64,000 bases of DNA from Ascaris suum (Eukaryota > Nematoda > Chromadorea > Rhabditida > Ascarididae). The stretch is taken from positions 1,391,501-1,455,500 of the forward strand of contig CM024183.1 of assembly GCA_013433145.1 (NCBI GenBank), in the 5' to 3' direction. The position numbers and the translations under genes were made by a program. Below are positions 38,911 to 53,700 of this stretch, in pieces (the first letter of the stretch is position 1; every line of letters starts with the position of its first letter). The notes under the pieces are model-generated. The model saw nothing but the letters and a program-made list of their open reading frames with translations. It did no database searches and was not told the origin of the DNA.

Positions 38911-41428
38911 AAAACTTCGCGTCATTTTTTCTGCTATTAATATGCTATTCACAGGCTTCCAGAATAGACCAAGAGGAGGAGGCTGACGTTTTGGACGATC
39001 GCTCTTATAGTTACTGCATATTTGAGGTGAAGCTTATATAGTGGAGCCTCTTACATAAGGCATTGTGTATGAGCATGCATATATTAGGCGGTGAGAATGA
39101 GCAGCATTATCATACTTCTATGACTCGGCTTGCTTCCATCGTTCTTCCTCCCCCTCCCTTCCCCCCTCCCCCACCTTCTTTCTTAACCAAATTTTCGCCA
39201 TACGATCAAAAAAGTTAATTTGATCAATCGAGGCTAGCCCAGGACAAATAATATTCTTTTAATGTCTACATTAGAAATATACTCTGCGCAAATCCAAATG
39301 TCAGGTGGTACAACATAAGCGATTCATTAGAAGGCGTAGCCCATAATTGATTTCTTTACAATAAAAGCATTCGTGGCATCCGATTATACGCGTGGTGATC
39401 GCAATACCCTTCAAGGCATTTCGAATCACCTTTGGTTATGGTATAAACAAAGAAATAAGCGGGTCAGACCAGTAATAATATTAAATGGTACCAAGACTGC
39501 TGCACTTTAGACTTAGAGACACCTGTTTGTACCTCTCGAAGGCGTGGTCGTTTGGCAACGGTATAAATCTTATATTTCGTTGCAACGATTCTATTGGTAC
39601 AATGAAACGAATCGAAAAATCCTGCAATCAATCTACCTCAGGCGCCTCAACCTTCGAACCACTCGACAGGCGTTCAAAAACTATAAATGCCGACTGGGAT
39701 TACCCATGAATTTCGTTTAAATGTTATGCAAATTTATGATTATCTTATAAACAAAAAAAAAGGTAATATATCTGTTCTGCAAAACACGCACAATATTTAA
39801 TTAACGAGCAGTTCATTTGCTTTTACGATTAGCATTTTCCTCATAATCAAACAAGCTAAATAGCGAAAATATGCCGGATCCACTTTTAGCGAGGAGAATT
39901 TGCCAACTGCTTGAGAACATTGAAGCTGTCCGGAAAGCATTACCAATTGATATTTGAAAACTGTCCGGAAATTCGTTAATACCACTCTCATCGGACACAA
40001 TTACCTTATAATGCCACTATCAGTGGCTCATCGACGTTGAAGCTTATCACCGCGTTGCCATGCCATTCTATCGGTTTCTTTGATCTTTGATCACCTCCCA
40101 CCTATCTTTGTACTGACTTCTATTTGCGGGTATGATGTATGTTTTAGTCGATAGACCAGCTAATTCAGGTAACCAGTACTCATTGCTCGAATTCCATCAA
40201 CACAAGTTAACTTCGAGTCCTTCTTATGATACTACATTCTTCGAATGTTGATCAATTAAAGTTCGACCTCAAGTGCTTTCACAACTGCTAGAAATTCACT
40301 GAAGCGCATTATTTATTTCATATTTTTATTCCATTTAACGTACAGTGTAACACTGGTTCATAACTGAGCGAATGTGCCAGAGACTAGTAATTACTTATAG
40401 CTATCTCATTCGATGAAAATTTAAATCCACGAACGACAACAGCATTCCATATCATAAGCGATACTAATACAGATATTGCCTATACATAAATCAGAAAATA
40501 TCAACAAATCTAAAACCTTTCATAAAGGTACAAAACATATATAAAAGCTGAACATCTATGCACAATTAAATATGCTGGAAAACACATAATAAAGCAGCAA
40601 ATGAAAGTATTAGTTGAGAACAAGAACGGTAGATTTAAATGCGTTCGATAAGGTATTCATGCAGGAAAATCAACTCCTCTTCCAAGCATGAGGTTTCCTG
40701 ACACAAAGTGAAATAAGGAAGGCAGCATAAATGACGTGAAAACATTTGAAAGGAAATTAAACTGAAAATGAATCACATTTTCGTGTTATGAAGTTCAGAT
40801 CCGCTTATCGTTTAGACAACCTTAAGTCCTCCATCGAATGCCTCCTCGACCTTCAGCAAAGACCAAAACCAAGAAGCAAAAATAGATTAAGAAGTGGGGA
40901 AAAAAATAAAAAATACAAGTACAGAAGGGATATAAAGGATAATAAAGAAAACATAAGAGTACACAAAGATACAAAGTACATAGCAATATGAAAAAATGAT
41001 AAATTCGAAACCAATAAAAACAGCAATAAATAAATGAACTCAGGGAAGTAAGCCGATTCCCAATTACTTACTTAAATCTTTATTCCTGTAAAAGAAAATG
41101 AAAGTATACGGGTAAGAAAGATCTGCTGAAAAGTGGGATTCTAATAATTCTAGGCCGGATATGAGGAGGTACAGGTACACTATCAAAATCTGTAAGGCGC
41201 ACATGGAAATAATCGTTAGTCGAACCCCGCCTCCGATGTATTACACTTGATATTAGTTGCGCATCGTTGTACCCCCCCCCCCCCAAAAAAAAATTTACTA
41301 GTGTTCGGCAACCTTCACTTATGCAGTTAAATTAGCCTCCTCCACTGAAGAACAGTCAAAGACATCCACGAATTGCTTCTTCATTAAATATTTCGGCAGT
41401 CGCATCCATCTCATTTGTGATGAAAAGT
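38911..41428. other. Spacer between the SH2-kinase and MUS81 genes
   Basis: It holds the kinase promoter and the MUS81 3' end. A minus-strand AATAAA at 41079-41084 is a possible MUS81 poly(A) signal. A minus-strand open stretch ending at 39813 (SDESGINEFPDSFQ...) begins after an in-frame stop at about 40020 without an ATG; it may be an unrecognised exon. No family identified. Confidence 0.5.
41272..41293. repeat. C13 tract followed by A9
   Basis: Thirteen C (41272-41284) then nine A, just downstream of the MUS81 stop codon. Confidence 0.95.
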
Positions 41429-44400
41429 CTAAACACCGTCGAAGAAAAACGCCAACTGTTTACTGAGCGCTTTCGGAATACCTGGAACTGCTTCTGCTAG
41501 TAGCAGAGGACGTTGTTCGAGAGGCGTCGACTCGTAGAGCCGGGTAAGTGCCGATAGAGAAGGGTACTGTGCCACGACCAGACTCGCTTTCTCGACGGTC
41601 ATACGTGGACACACTGTTAGCATACGCATGAATACCTCCTTCACCGATCGACGCTGCGTCTTCTTTGAATAACGTTGGAAACTCTCAAAACTCATAGCCT
41701 TCACCTGCAAATATACCTGTCACTGAGCACCTCGCAAAACCCTCCCTCCCTCTTCTTTTTTTACCAAAAAAATACGACATTTGAAGATGGAAAATTCCAC
41801 CACTGTTGTATTGCATCCGATCACTACTAATAAATTTATCCAAATCGACTGCATATCTTTCCAATCTATGACCATTATCGAGTTTCTTTCAACGATAAGC
41901 TTTAAAAGGTGGTGATTCAAGCCTATTTATTGACTAGCCATTGAGCTAGAAACAACTCCCCCATCCCCGTTCCCCTTCCCCCTCCGCTAAAGAAGGCGAA
42001 GGCTAAAGGATTCGTCATCGCCGCTCACCGTAGCTATCCAGGATAACATCCTACCGTCGTGATCCAGGACGGCAAATTAACAAAAGCACCAAGAAACGAA
42101 AAACTAACGCTATCAGTCCTCACTTTTTGGATTAACCTCTGCGTAATTGCATGCAGAAATTGCGCCGTTTCCTCCATACTGTGCGTAATTTTAACCATAA
42201 ACCTGAAATAAACCTAAAATAATGCTAAATAAGTAAAATAAAGCCTATAATAATGCTAAATAAACCATCTGCAACAGTCGAGTAAAGAAATCAACAAGGA
42301 TTGCGAATAACCCGTCAATAATGCTTGTCGATGTGAGCGCTTGATCGATACCCTTTTCACGAGTACCGTTACCTTCGACCAAATAGACAACGTTTCGCAG
42401 ACCTGAATTCGATAAGCGCCGCTTTTGTTCTTTGTACCTATAATAGCAGTTCGACTCAAAAATCTAAATCCCTATAGGCAAAACACTTGCCATAAAACTC
42501 TAACCATCATTTAAATTTCCATATCAAGTTAAAAAAATATGCGATAGGGGTTAAGCGTTCGAAGATTATTCCCTCCCCCCTCCAATCTGATCTAAATCAC
42601 AGCACTTCCAATCATCTTTGCATCAAGAGTAGGAAATGTTCAGCAGGTGAGGTATAATGTTCAACATTATATTGGCAGAAATAAAAGGATGCCAAAAGGA
42701 ATCGTCATACGAACGATCATTAAACGAGAAAGATGGATATCGATAGGAAAAAAAAACAAATTATAGGCGCCAAATTCAAATTAAAGACGGGTCGCCGTCA
42801 ATCGTAGTTGCGTTTATGCACAGAGTGAATCATCTATTAATGCATTTCTTTTGAGTCAAATCGATAAAGGAAATAATATTTTAAAAAATTTTAAACAACC
42901 TCCAAATAAATTTCCAATCTATTTTCTTACTAAAAATAAACCCTTTAATGGCCGAGCATTAAAAAAAAAACGAAATCGATCGTACCTACTGCTTCTGATA
43001 CTATGAACAAGATCGTTACATGTCTTTCTTTCGACAATATAATCCAACATCATCTCTCGTCCATCTTTCATACGGATTATCCATACATAATCACCGATCG
43101 CGAGTGCACGCAACTCAAAATTTAATTGCTGCAATTCGATATTCAATTTCAATTCAATTTCGAATATAAGAAATTAAACATAAATAAGGAATTCTTAATT
43201 ACCTTAAGAGTAGGCAAATATATTTATCCTCTAATCTGTAAAAAAAAGTGGCATGAATATTTCAGATCAAGTGCGCGGTACGAGTTTCATCCCCTCCTTC
43301 CTCTTCCTCTTTTAGTTTCACCATCGATAGCGACGTTAGGAAATGCGAATATGATGGTTCATCAGAAAAGAATAAAAAACTTCGAAAAAATGCTTCTATA
43401 CCTGAATGCAGGTGTAATTCACTATATTCGGCAAGAATTCAACTCGTCCAATGGTTATCGCCTCGAAAATTACCTCTCCGAATACCGAAATTTTACGCCC
43501 GTTATTAGGCGATATAGAGAACGTATATATAAAGCAGCTTACTTTTGCCGATGCAGAGAAAGCAATTCCAAAAAGAAGTCTATTAAGAAGTTAATTGAAA
43601 GCTTCAAGAATGCTTGCAAAATAATACGGTCTACCTTCTTTTGCAAATGATCGCATATCGATCGGCCTTTCCGTCCACCATGATTTTCTCGATTATCAAC
43701 TAATAACACTACCTGAAAAAAAAAACATTTCTCCAAGCATAGCATAATGAAAGGTGCGAAAGCTTTAAGCCATATAACGATAGGCTTTGTTAAATATTAT
43801 ATCATATTAAACGATTGAGTGAGTGAATAAATTTTTAAAAAATTTTGAAATTCAAAAAATGCATTTATGGAAATTGCGTTGGGATAATTGGCTTCTCAAA
43901 TAAGTGCATAAATTTTATGATAAGAAATTAGAAATTTACTTATAAGATACAATGGCAAATAAAAAACTCAAAAAATGCGGAACTTGATAGACTTTAAAGG
44001 TGACAAAGAGAAGAAGTTTTCCCCTCGAGTGCTTATAAGATTTCAAGAACGACGACAGATGGAAAAGCATCATAAGTGAGTGAAAAAATACCTCACGAAA
44101 TGCTGCCTATATTTCAATGGATATCACACTTTTCGCTTCTCCTTTCGAAGAATATCCTGCTTTCTTCATGGAAAAACGGAATCGTTGAAACATTAGCAAC
44201 CTATTACACCTAGACCCATACAGAGCATAACTTCAGAGTTATGCATAGCTCTGTAAGCAGTACAAGTTCAAAGTAAGATAAGATCAAACCTGAGATGATA
44301 AAAAATCGGTTGGATTATAGGATAAAAGCTCGTCCGTATTGCCTTCCGGCGCCATTTCTTCGACGGTATCGAAGTGCAAGTCCTGCTTGACGCTTGCTTC

Positions 44401-45545
44401 ACGAACGGACAGAAGAGGGTTCTTTGAGAAGGCAATAAGCTGCTCTGTGCTAGAAGCGGTCAATCCTTTCGGTGAATAAGCATTTAAACTAGAATATGCT
44501 GCACAAGGAAATAAACCAAACGGTGCGATGATTAGAAATCCAGCAGAAGCTGCATCCATAATTGAGCATCTCGGTATACATCTCTGCGGTGGCCGTTTTC
44601 TAACAACATCATGAGTAGAAACTTTGGTGATGGCACGCTCACCGATTTCACAAACGTTGATATCCTTATTGGCAATTTTTGGTGCACGTTTTCTTGCTCC
44701 AATACGGCGAACTTTTTCATGGCAATCAAGACTTGAAGAAGGAGCGTTATTAGCTATAGAAGTGATAGCAGCAGTTGAGCTCGACGTAGTATGGCTAGGG
44801 CCAGCGGATAAACCGCCGGCAGTGGGCGAATTGACGAACTGAACGCAGTCACCTTTGCGCAACTCTTTGATCTGTTTCAAGGTTGGTATGCTTAAATAAT
44901 TCGAGCATATCGAATCCCATGCAGCATCGAGTTTAGTCGCTACGAACTCTCCGATTCCTGAAGATAGAGCTTCGCCGATCCCATCCTGGAGGGACATTTG
45001 GAAGGATTATGCTGAATATGCGTAAGCAGCTATGCCATAGGGTTAATTAGTTGAAAGGTTAAACGATTGTACAGAATAAAATAGTTGAAATGTGGTATAA
45101 TCAGCTAGTGATACCCTAATCTACAAGGAACGATGTCTTCTGAGAATAATCCACAGCTACAGTGTGATAAAAAATATAAACCCATGGGCAAACTACGATG
45201 CAATGTCTAAACTTCTCAATTATTCACCATGAGATTCACAAAAGTAAATATTCTAACTTCGCCACACTTCCATTAAAAAGAGAGAAAATTTCACAACAAA
45301 AACGAGAAAGAAAAAGAAAGAGAAAGAGCAAAGAGTAACTCCTGGACCTTTAATGCTTCTGAGGTCCTCAGGTGACGTGACCTCAAGCGGATAGTTCTTG
45401 AGGTTGAGGTAAGCCCTGAATAAGATTGACCGGAAATTACGATCCTCGAGCTTTCTCTCCAATCGACAAGAACCTTCTCGAAGAATAATTTCCTCGCATG
45501 AGTTCGACGTACTTTTATACGTCTAACTGCCCTCGTTTCAGACAT
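41429..45545 (-). CDS. mus-81: MUS81 crossover-junction endonuclease, catalytic subunit
   Basis: Exons on the minus strand: 45545-45340, 44985-44290, 43712-43635, 43128-42986, 42437-42312, 42202-42124 and 41704-41429 (stop included); about 534 residues, against about 550 in vertebrates. MUS81 with its EME1-type partner cuts branched DNA such as 3' flaps, stalled forks and nicked Holliday junctions in the nucleus. The N-terminal helix-hairpin-helix region includes DGIGEALSSGIGEF. The long exon 2 linker is poorly conserved. The XPF-type nuclease begins VVLLVDNREN (D307), continues IGDYVW (G339-D340) and has LDYIVERKTCNDL (E360-R361-K362, D366), that is the full GD...ERKxxxD motif, followed by YKEQKRRL and STSIIDG. 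The last exon carries the C-terminal (HhH)2 domain (SVKEVFMRML, GIPKALSKQLA). A TTCTTAG acceptor abuts the ATG, as in a trans-spliced messenger. Exon 1 is one base short of an open frame: the reading frame shifts at the A-run opposite 45452-45454, so the sequence as given cannot encode the whole protein. Confidence 0.95.
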
Positions 45546-46387
45546 CTAAGAAGACTTGACAGACATATTTTGGGATTCAAACATCACTTTGTGACAACAA
45601 AGATCATTCTGAAGCAGACAAACCGACAACAGACAAATTTTTAAGACTAGAGGCAAGATATACAAACAGGACGAACTAGCATAAACATTTTGAAAGAAAT
45701 ATTATGAGATTGTAGAATAACTGAACTGGAAGTGATCTGCTCCAACAGACACAACACGACACGACACGGCACACGACGAGGCTATATTACAACAAAATGA
45801 TTCACAGTTGTATAACGTCGATATTTCTCATCTAAACAATTTACGTATTTCTAGTGAGGCATCTCAGAAGAAAAAGAAAAACTTCTAAAAGGAGGTCAAA
45901 AATTTCGAACATTCGACTCCAAGACTCCGACTTCCTCCATACCTTTACCTATCGGCCTCAAAGTTGGTCATATATTAGCGTTTTCAAACTATTGTCATAA
46001 TTACAGTCGCATATTTTGAAAGTAAAATTCTGACCGACAACTAAACAACCTTCTCTCTTTTTCCTCGGGATTCAGAAGGAAACGTAAGCATCCGGGAAAC
46101 TGAAACATCTGATAGCCTTTGTTGGTATGCGTTCTGTAAACTATTGTGTTAAAAAAGCCTATTTGTTGGCCTACATGTCGAGCCTATATACCCTTCCCTC
46201 TCCTTCCCCTCCCCCACCACACCCATTTAACGCTCAACTGCAATCTGACTTTTTAAAAAACAAGCATTTCTGCAAACATATGTTTGTAAGAATAATCCTA
46301 CGAAGCATTTTGAAACAAATGAATATCTGAGTGCTAATGCAATCAACGGTCTAAATGCATCTATACACTATTATCTAATTTTATCCT

Positions 46388-46407
46388 CCCCCCCCCCCCA
46401 AAAAAAA
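46388..46407. repeat. C12 tract followed by A8
   Basis: Twelve C then eight A, upstream of MUS81; the same C-then-A form as 41272-41293. Confidence 0.9.
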
Positions 46408-49144
46408 TGCGAATTTTTTAAACAAATATATGAAAAATTTCAATAGAGATTTCGACTTGGAGGAAAAGAAAAAGATAATAAAAAATTCAAAAAGTGATAT
46501 TCTATGGATTGGATATCATCAAGAAATCGACAAAGAAAGTAAACACATCGTTCGAATTTCATTTAAAAAAAAAAAACTATTCAAAACTTCTGAAAGATAA
46601 AAAATAATAGAAAATAGATTTTCAAAGAAAAAAAAAACAATTTTAAATTTAATTAAATAATATTTTTTTCTCAGTCTAATTGAATAATAAAATGATGCGC
46701 ATTTTGGATTAAATTATTGAATCACATCAAAATAGTCTATCATCAAAAAAAAAAAAAATCGACATTCTTCAACTTTAACTATCGTTGTGAACAGAGCTTG
46801 ATCCGATTGAATGATAAAGAAATGAAATAAGTAATAAGAGAATTAAGAAATCAGCAGCAACAATTTCCTTCAATATCACTAACAACTCATCAATCAATAA
46901 ATCAATCATCTTTACTCGGATTATCTTGAACTGTGATCGGAATCTTTACTCGGAATACGGAGCGCTATCAAACTGTTTCTGCAATTAGTGCTGCATCTGC
47001 TCCAAGCGGAGTTTTTTAATGCAACAACCTGTGGTGTAGTACAACAGCGCAAAACCCTTCAGATAATTAAAAAGCTTTTATCTTAGATATACCGAATGAC
47101 CTCACAAACCTCGGAACGTATGGTGCAGTATTTTCTAGAATCGTAACCTTTACCAAAAACCGACAAATACGCGAGGAGAAGGCCATATAAAGTAGGAGGG
47201 GTTTACAGCACTTGCAAATTTCAAATGAAACCCGTATCCGAAAGAACAAGTCGATAATTGGCTATACGTTTCAGATTGATATTCACTACTCCTATAGAAT
47301 ATTCCCAATATTCCCTATAGTATACACTATACCCAACAAATTGCACACCTTTTGTTTGAAATAATTCCCGAGTTAAAATTACGCTCACAGACAGACGCAG
47401 ACAGACACGCAAATGCATACACAAATCAGACAGCGCATAAACATCTGCGAAATAAATTTGCATGCGCGCATCAAATATTGAGCACTGATACCTGTCCTAG
47501 TTCTAATTATTTTGCAAGAGTCGTTGATTTGATAAACTTTACACCTACTGTGAAAGGTGAGTGAGTTATAGTGAGGTATACATTTTAAAATGAATAACTA
47601 TAAAGCAATAAATTCAGCATTTACCTCCATAGTTTATTTGCATAAATAGATGAAGGTTGAGGATGTGAATACCTATGTGAAATACCTGACAATTTTTAGA
47701 GACGCACAAGCTGATATTCCAACTTATAAATCCAGCATGAAAACACTTAAGTTGGGAATATTTGCGGAGAGAATGCCTTATATATTTGAAATCATTTCGA
47801 TATTTTCTATCGTTTTTGCATGAAAAAAAAAATTTTTTTTTTGCGTAGAAATCGTTTCGTAAATATGTTTATTTTTATTGATTTTATTGCTAATATGATT
47901 TATAATAGTGAATAAAAAATTTCATATGAAAATTTTTTGCAATTATTTTATTCAAAAATTTATTACAATCTTCAAAAAATTGTTACATTTATATTTCTTT
48001 GGTTTTCCTATTAACCATTGATTTCTAAAGGTTAGAAATGCCCAGCTAGTGAGACAGGAATTTCAGAAGGGGTTAGAGATGTCCTAATATTAGGATCCAC
48101 GATGGGGAATCCCATAGCAACTCTACTCTTTGCATAGTCTTTTCAAAATGTTCTGCTATGAATTAATTCAGAAAATATGGAGCGCAATCGTGAAACATCC
48201 CTTCCCGTGGGATGGGAAAACGGGAAAGAAGAGGGAAATCTATGACTTATTCTTTAATTCCGACGAAAATCTAGAAAAAGAAAATGAACGCAAGGCCCAC
48301 ACCTTCTACCAGTATCCTCTAATCGCAATTGAAATCTCTATCAAAGAGACGGAAATCTATTACTATAGAAATGGAAATTGCGAAGATATACTTTATCCAC
48401 ATCAAATCATCTCATATAAAATAGAATAAACTCATTATCAATCGATGAACAAGAAAACACAATTCTAAATGCTTTCAATGCCGCATAATTTGGAGCTCTA
48501 TTGATTCCTCTGTTATATCCTCCTTCCAATTCCCCTCCCCTTCAACCTTTCTGCTATTATTATAGAAGACAAACAATCGCGCTTGAACCAGACAGGGGTT
48601 ACCGCATTTGTGATGAGGTAGATCAAAACTGGAGACACTTTAATAAGAGAAGAGTAAATTTAAAAAGTGCAATTTTATTGATAGAAGCGGAAGGGCGCAC
48701 CGTAAACAACTGAACATAACCCCCTCCCCTCAATAAATTTATTGCCTCCTGACCCCTCGAGTTCAGCCCCTTTTTTAGAAATACTCTTTTACATAGTCTT
48801 TACATTCAGTCCTCCCCCTCCTCGTTGAATTCTACGTCTTCCCATCGCCACCTATGCGAAGATACGTTGCCCACAACCCTCATTGAATGGGTCTCTCCTA
48901 AGCGAGCTGAAAGTACCACAACTCAATATGGTTGAATATAAGGTTTCATAGCAAGTTGTGGAGCGATAAACAATTTTACCACTTACAATTTATTTTGAGA
49001 ATTATAGTAAGCGAGACATTGAGCACAACACTACAACATATTTGGTGAAATGCTTTCAGCAATGTAGATTTAAAAGAAATCAACTCATAAGCTCGAGCAA
49101 CATAAGTGAATCAAGCAAAACGCCACAATTTTACATATTAATAT

Positions 49145-49157
49145 CCCCCCCCCCCCC
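49145..49157. repeat. Poly-C tract, 13 bases
   Basis: Thirteen C in the spacer between MUS81 and the ABCD4-like gene. Confidence 0.95.
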
Positions 49158-49395
49158 TCACAACTCATTAAGGTGTCCTGTAATGTGAGCATCCCCCTCT
49201 CTACCTTTCCAGTCCTTAGGTGCTCGATGATTTGATTCCCTATCAATAGTGGCGTGCTTAAAGCCATCGTCATAACAATTAACAGATACAGACGAAAGCC
49301 GAACATAAATAAAGAATGTGTGCATCGCTCTACCTATGAACATTTCATTTACGAGTATTTCAAAGATGTCAAAATGGCGCAATAATAAAAACAAA

Positions 49396-49408
49396 CCCCC
49401 CCCCCCCC
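49396..49408. repeat. Poly-C tract, 13 bases
   Basis: Thirteen C, then ACA and six more C, about 240 bases from the previous tract. Confidence 0.95.
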
Positions 49409-50775
49409 ACACCCCCCATTAATCAATCATATCTCTCCTCAGAAAAGTGCTGCTACACAATGTTTACTGCTATAATGAATTAAGTTAAATTTGATAGGAA
49501 TTATTATACCTTAATATAGCAAGATAGAAACACTAGAAAATTTGGGTAAATCTTTAATGCATTGTTGTCTTCGCGGGAAGAAACCTGGTTAAAAGTATAG
49601 AATATCGAGGCTTTCAAGCCTACCTGAAGAGGTTTTTTTTTCGAATGAGGTATGTTCGTAGGTAGAAGATAATATAGGTGTATAACACCAAAATCACATC
49701 ATCTGAGATACAAAATTCCAACCACTATCATACCAGTACGGAAATAAGGCTATAAATAAATATCACGTTTTATGAGAAATACATTCGATAGAGAATTGGG
49801 AATAATATGATTAATTTGAGAGAATTTTTATCTATATAAAAGAGAAATTTCTCATAAAACTACAAAACAAATAATACAGAGAAATAGCAGCTCATCAATG
49901 AACCCTTAGAAATATTATGAATAATTAAATAACGATTAAAGAAATAAAATGAGAAAATGCAAATTTTGATAGAAGTAAAATATTTTCAATATTAAATTGA
50001 AAATAATAAAAATAATCGCAAAAAAAAGAAAAAAAAACTTCATGAAAAAGTTTAATTTATGGCATAAGCAATCAAACTATTATAACCGGAAATGAATGCA
50101 ACTATTAACGCTTAAAAACTGCTTTACATTGTTTACTAATCGATGTTTACTAAATATATCTACTTACTAAATAAAACATTAATAAACAAATTTTTAACAC
50201 ACTGATGAATTGTTTACTAAAAAAAAGATTATTTCAAATATTCCTTTATAGAATACTTTTTGACATATCGATGCACTATTAAATTCACCACTACAATAAA
50301 TATTAACATACCAACAAACGGATAATCTCCAAATAACATAATTAACAGATGTATTCATCAGCAAAAATTTGCGTATAAAAAAAAACAAAAATTTGCATAA
50401 ACTAAAATAATTGCTTTAATTAATCGCTCAACGTAAATATGTTTTTGCGCCACAAGAGTAAGGCTGCATTTCATCGGATATGCAGCTAGTAACGCTTAAA
50501 AACTGCTTCACATTGTTTACTAATTAAATCGAAGACCTGTGTAGAGATCCGTTCGAGATAAACGGATAATACCATCTCTTCAAAAAATTCATATAACGTC
50601 ACTGATTTGATAATCTAACCATCACTGATAAGCACTGATACCATTCCCATTCAATGCAACAACATTACTACTATATTTGGCACAATACTATTCTAATGGC
50701 AGGTAAACTCGTACAGCGAGCAAATATAATAGGTTCCTAAACGAATAACAACTCAGAAGTTCATAAATTTGCCTA

Positions 50776-53700
50776 CTACGAACGTACTTTGTCAATATCC
50801 AACAAAACAGCATCCTTTTCGATTCGTCGTATCGTATAACCTCTTGATCCATTTAGACTTAATTCGATGTCATGGAATTCGAGTATACTTGGTCGATGAC
50901 CAACCGAAATATAGTTGATGCCACTCTATGAAAGTAATATTTCAAATATCAGCCAGTAATTATATCAGTAATTTCTCAACTACTAGAAGCACGATATTCA
51001 ATCGGCATCCTCAATTGCTCGAAATTCAATCTCATCACCGTTTATTACATTAAATTATAACCTCATATCGTTACAAGACCACTAATCACAAGACTTTCGC
51101 ACTGGACATGAACATCAAAAATATTTTAATAATACGGAAATGACCACTAATGACCACAAGATGACCGTTACTGATCTCTATCACTAAAAGAAAAATCTAC
51201 TACTCACCTCTATATTCCATATCGCAACTTAAATATCAATATTTGTAGTGAAATTTCGCGAACGGCATTACAAGATAGGCGTGACTAAAAATTTCATTAT
51301 GAGATTGTTGGTGACGTCTGAAAGAAAATAGCAGAAAAAATTAAGTAAATAAATACCGTTTTAAGCAACTGGTACATTTGTTTTTCCATTTCAACGCTCA
51401 CACTACTTGTCGCCTCATCGAGTATCGCAATCGTTGGTCGTCGATATAATAGACGTGCGAAGGAGAGACGTTGCTGCTCACCGGGTGTTAGTGAATCTTG
51501 CCTAAACAATAAAAACCTCGAAATTTTATTTCATCTATGATTGAGAGTTTAATTTTTTGCTGCGGCAAATCTTTTATATAATTAAATGACTAACTTAATA
51601 ATTAATCAGCCATATCCATGAATATAACATATGTTCCAATAGATAAATAATTACGTAAGGAAGTGCATCAAAATTAAAATATTTTCGAGGTATTTCCATA
51701 AATAAAAAACTGCCCTACCATAAAAAAAACAAAAACAAAAACAAAAAAGAAAGCACGAAGGTAAGACTGGGAGGTGATATCGATATAACGTCATATCTCA
51801 GAAAAGCCATCAGCTTCTGGATCGTCTTATATTTAAGGAAAAACCACAACGATTAGTTGGAAAATCAAACATATCGCTCACACAAAGATAATCTAATAAT
51901 GAGACGAAATTGTCCCCAAAGCTGCAATAAATTCAAATACGTTCAAAGATCAACAGTTACATTCAATAAACTTTTACAACATTACCATAGCAGTTTTTCT
52001 GATGACAGCAATAAGAAACTGTATAAAAGTGAAAAAAGCCACATGAATCGCGCTAAGTAAACATTCAGCAGCTAACCATTCGAATTCGGCCGGCTGTAAA
52101 AGTCCATCACAACGTTCAATTAAACCAGTCAAATCCAATGCAAATAATATCGAACCTATGCGCGTAATATCTGCAATTTCATCTATTAATTTCACAAATC
52201 GATAGATATTTCGATAGCATTTTCAAATCTAAACATCACTCTTATGTATCTCAACTCATTTCTAATTCAAGCACTAATTTCTAGTTGGAGATTTTCTTAT
52301 TAGTGAATACAATCAAGCGACCAAATTACGAGAACCTGGCTAATTTTACCGATCGGCACTTTTGAAATTCGGTTGCAATCGAATCTTTTTAATCCCTGCC
52401 ATCATTAAACCCAATATAATAAAATGCATATTCATCGACGAGTGCAAAATCATTGTCCAGATTATCTAACAATCTAAATCACCAGTTTTTTGATGTGTAA
52501 CCATTAGGCTTAGAGTTATCAATCGGCACATTTCATTATGCTCTATTCTATTTTACCATACCACCTGGGCGGTTGTAAGACCCATGACGCTTTACACCCG
52601 GATGAGATATAAGCGTTTATTTTCAAATCTAACTGAGATCCGATTAGCGATACCCGAAGAAGGAAATAGAGGGGAAAGTGGGGAGGGGGGAGGGAAAATA
52701 GGTACTACATGATAACCCGATCGAAGACTACCATCTTTCGGCCAATATTTGATCCCTAGCATATACACATTCATATGCAACATATAGTTTAGTCGACTGT
52801 CACCAACGACGCAGATGCTTATCAAATAGGGAACCAACAGGCATCTGCCCGAATAATTCCTTCATAGATGCCTAAGCAGGAAGAAAACAGTCCCTTCTTT
52901 CTAAAGGCTATCCCTCTCTCAAAACAAACCCCCTCCCTTCTCCCCATCTTACAAGGTACTAGTACAGCCTCGACAACAGGACAATACGAGAAAAGAAGAC
53001 AAAGATTTACCTGAGTCACTAATTTCATAGGGAGGTACAATCGAAGGGAAGCAGATCTGCTGAACAAGGCTCAGGCATCCAGTGGGTAAATATGGCCTCT
53101 GAGGAAGATACATTATGAATTGATTTCTTACGCTCTGTTGAAGAAATCCTAAAAACACAAATCGCATTTAGAAACGATAAGAAAATATTGAATCATATGC
53201 AACCACCAACAGTCGAATAGCACTTCCGATATCAGCTCGATCTACTTCATTTATTGTCTCATAATTTATTTCAGATATTTTCGAAGTTATCTTTAGATTT
53301 CAAAAAAAAAGGAAAAGAAAATCACACATTTGAACCGCTATTTCAAAGAATTTACAATCACGCTCGGATTTAAATATATCAGAGGAATTTTCAAGAACTG
53401 AATAAAAATTTGAAAAGAAATTATACCGTGTATCGGTCGGTCAATAACGAATAAAATATCAATCCAGTAAATATCAACCTTTCATTATACAGCAATACTA
53501 CCTAAAAATACTAAAAAAAGAATCTGACTTTAAAAAAGATAAGAAGACGATAACAAACCCGACGATACGTTCCATAAATTGGCCATCACTCTCAACAAGG
53601 ACGATTTACCAACGCCACTAGGTCCTGTGATGATTAGATTCTCACCTCGGCGAACTGTCAGGTTGAATCCTTCAAGAAAGCATTTACACCTTTCAACTCA

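Larger units (their letters stand above)
45546..50775. other. Spacer between MUS81 and the ABCD4-like gene
   Basis: A-rich on the plus strand, with three poly-C tracts and many A runs. The longest frame, plus strand 48130-48429 (99 codons), begins at a non-ATG codon, has no splice context and matches nothing I know. No gene called. Confidence 0.6.

Noticed and set aside
48130..48429. Plus-strand frame of 99 codons in the MUS81-ABCD4 spacer
   Set aside because: Starts at a non-ATG codon, has an A-rich composition like its surroundings, and no family match.
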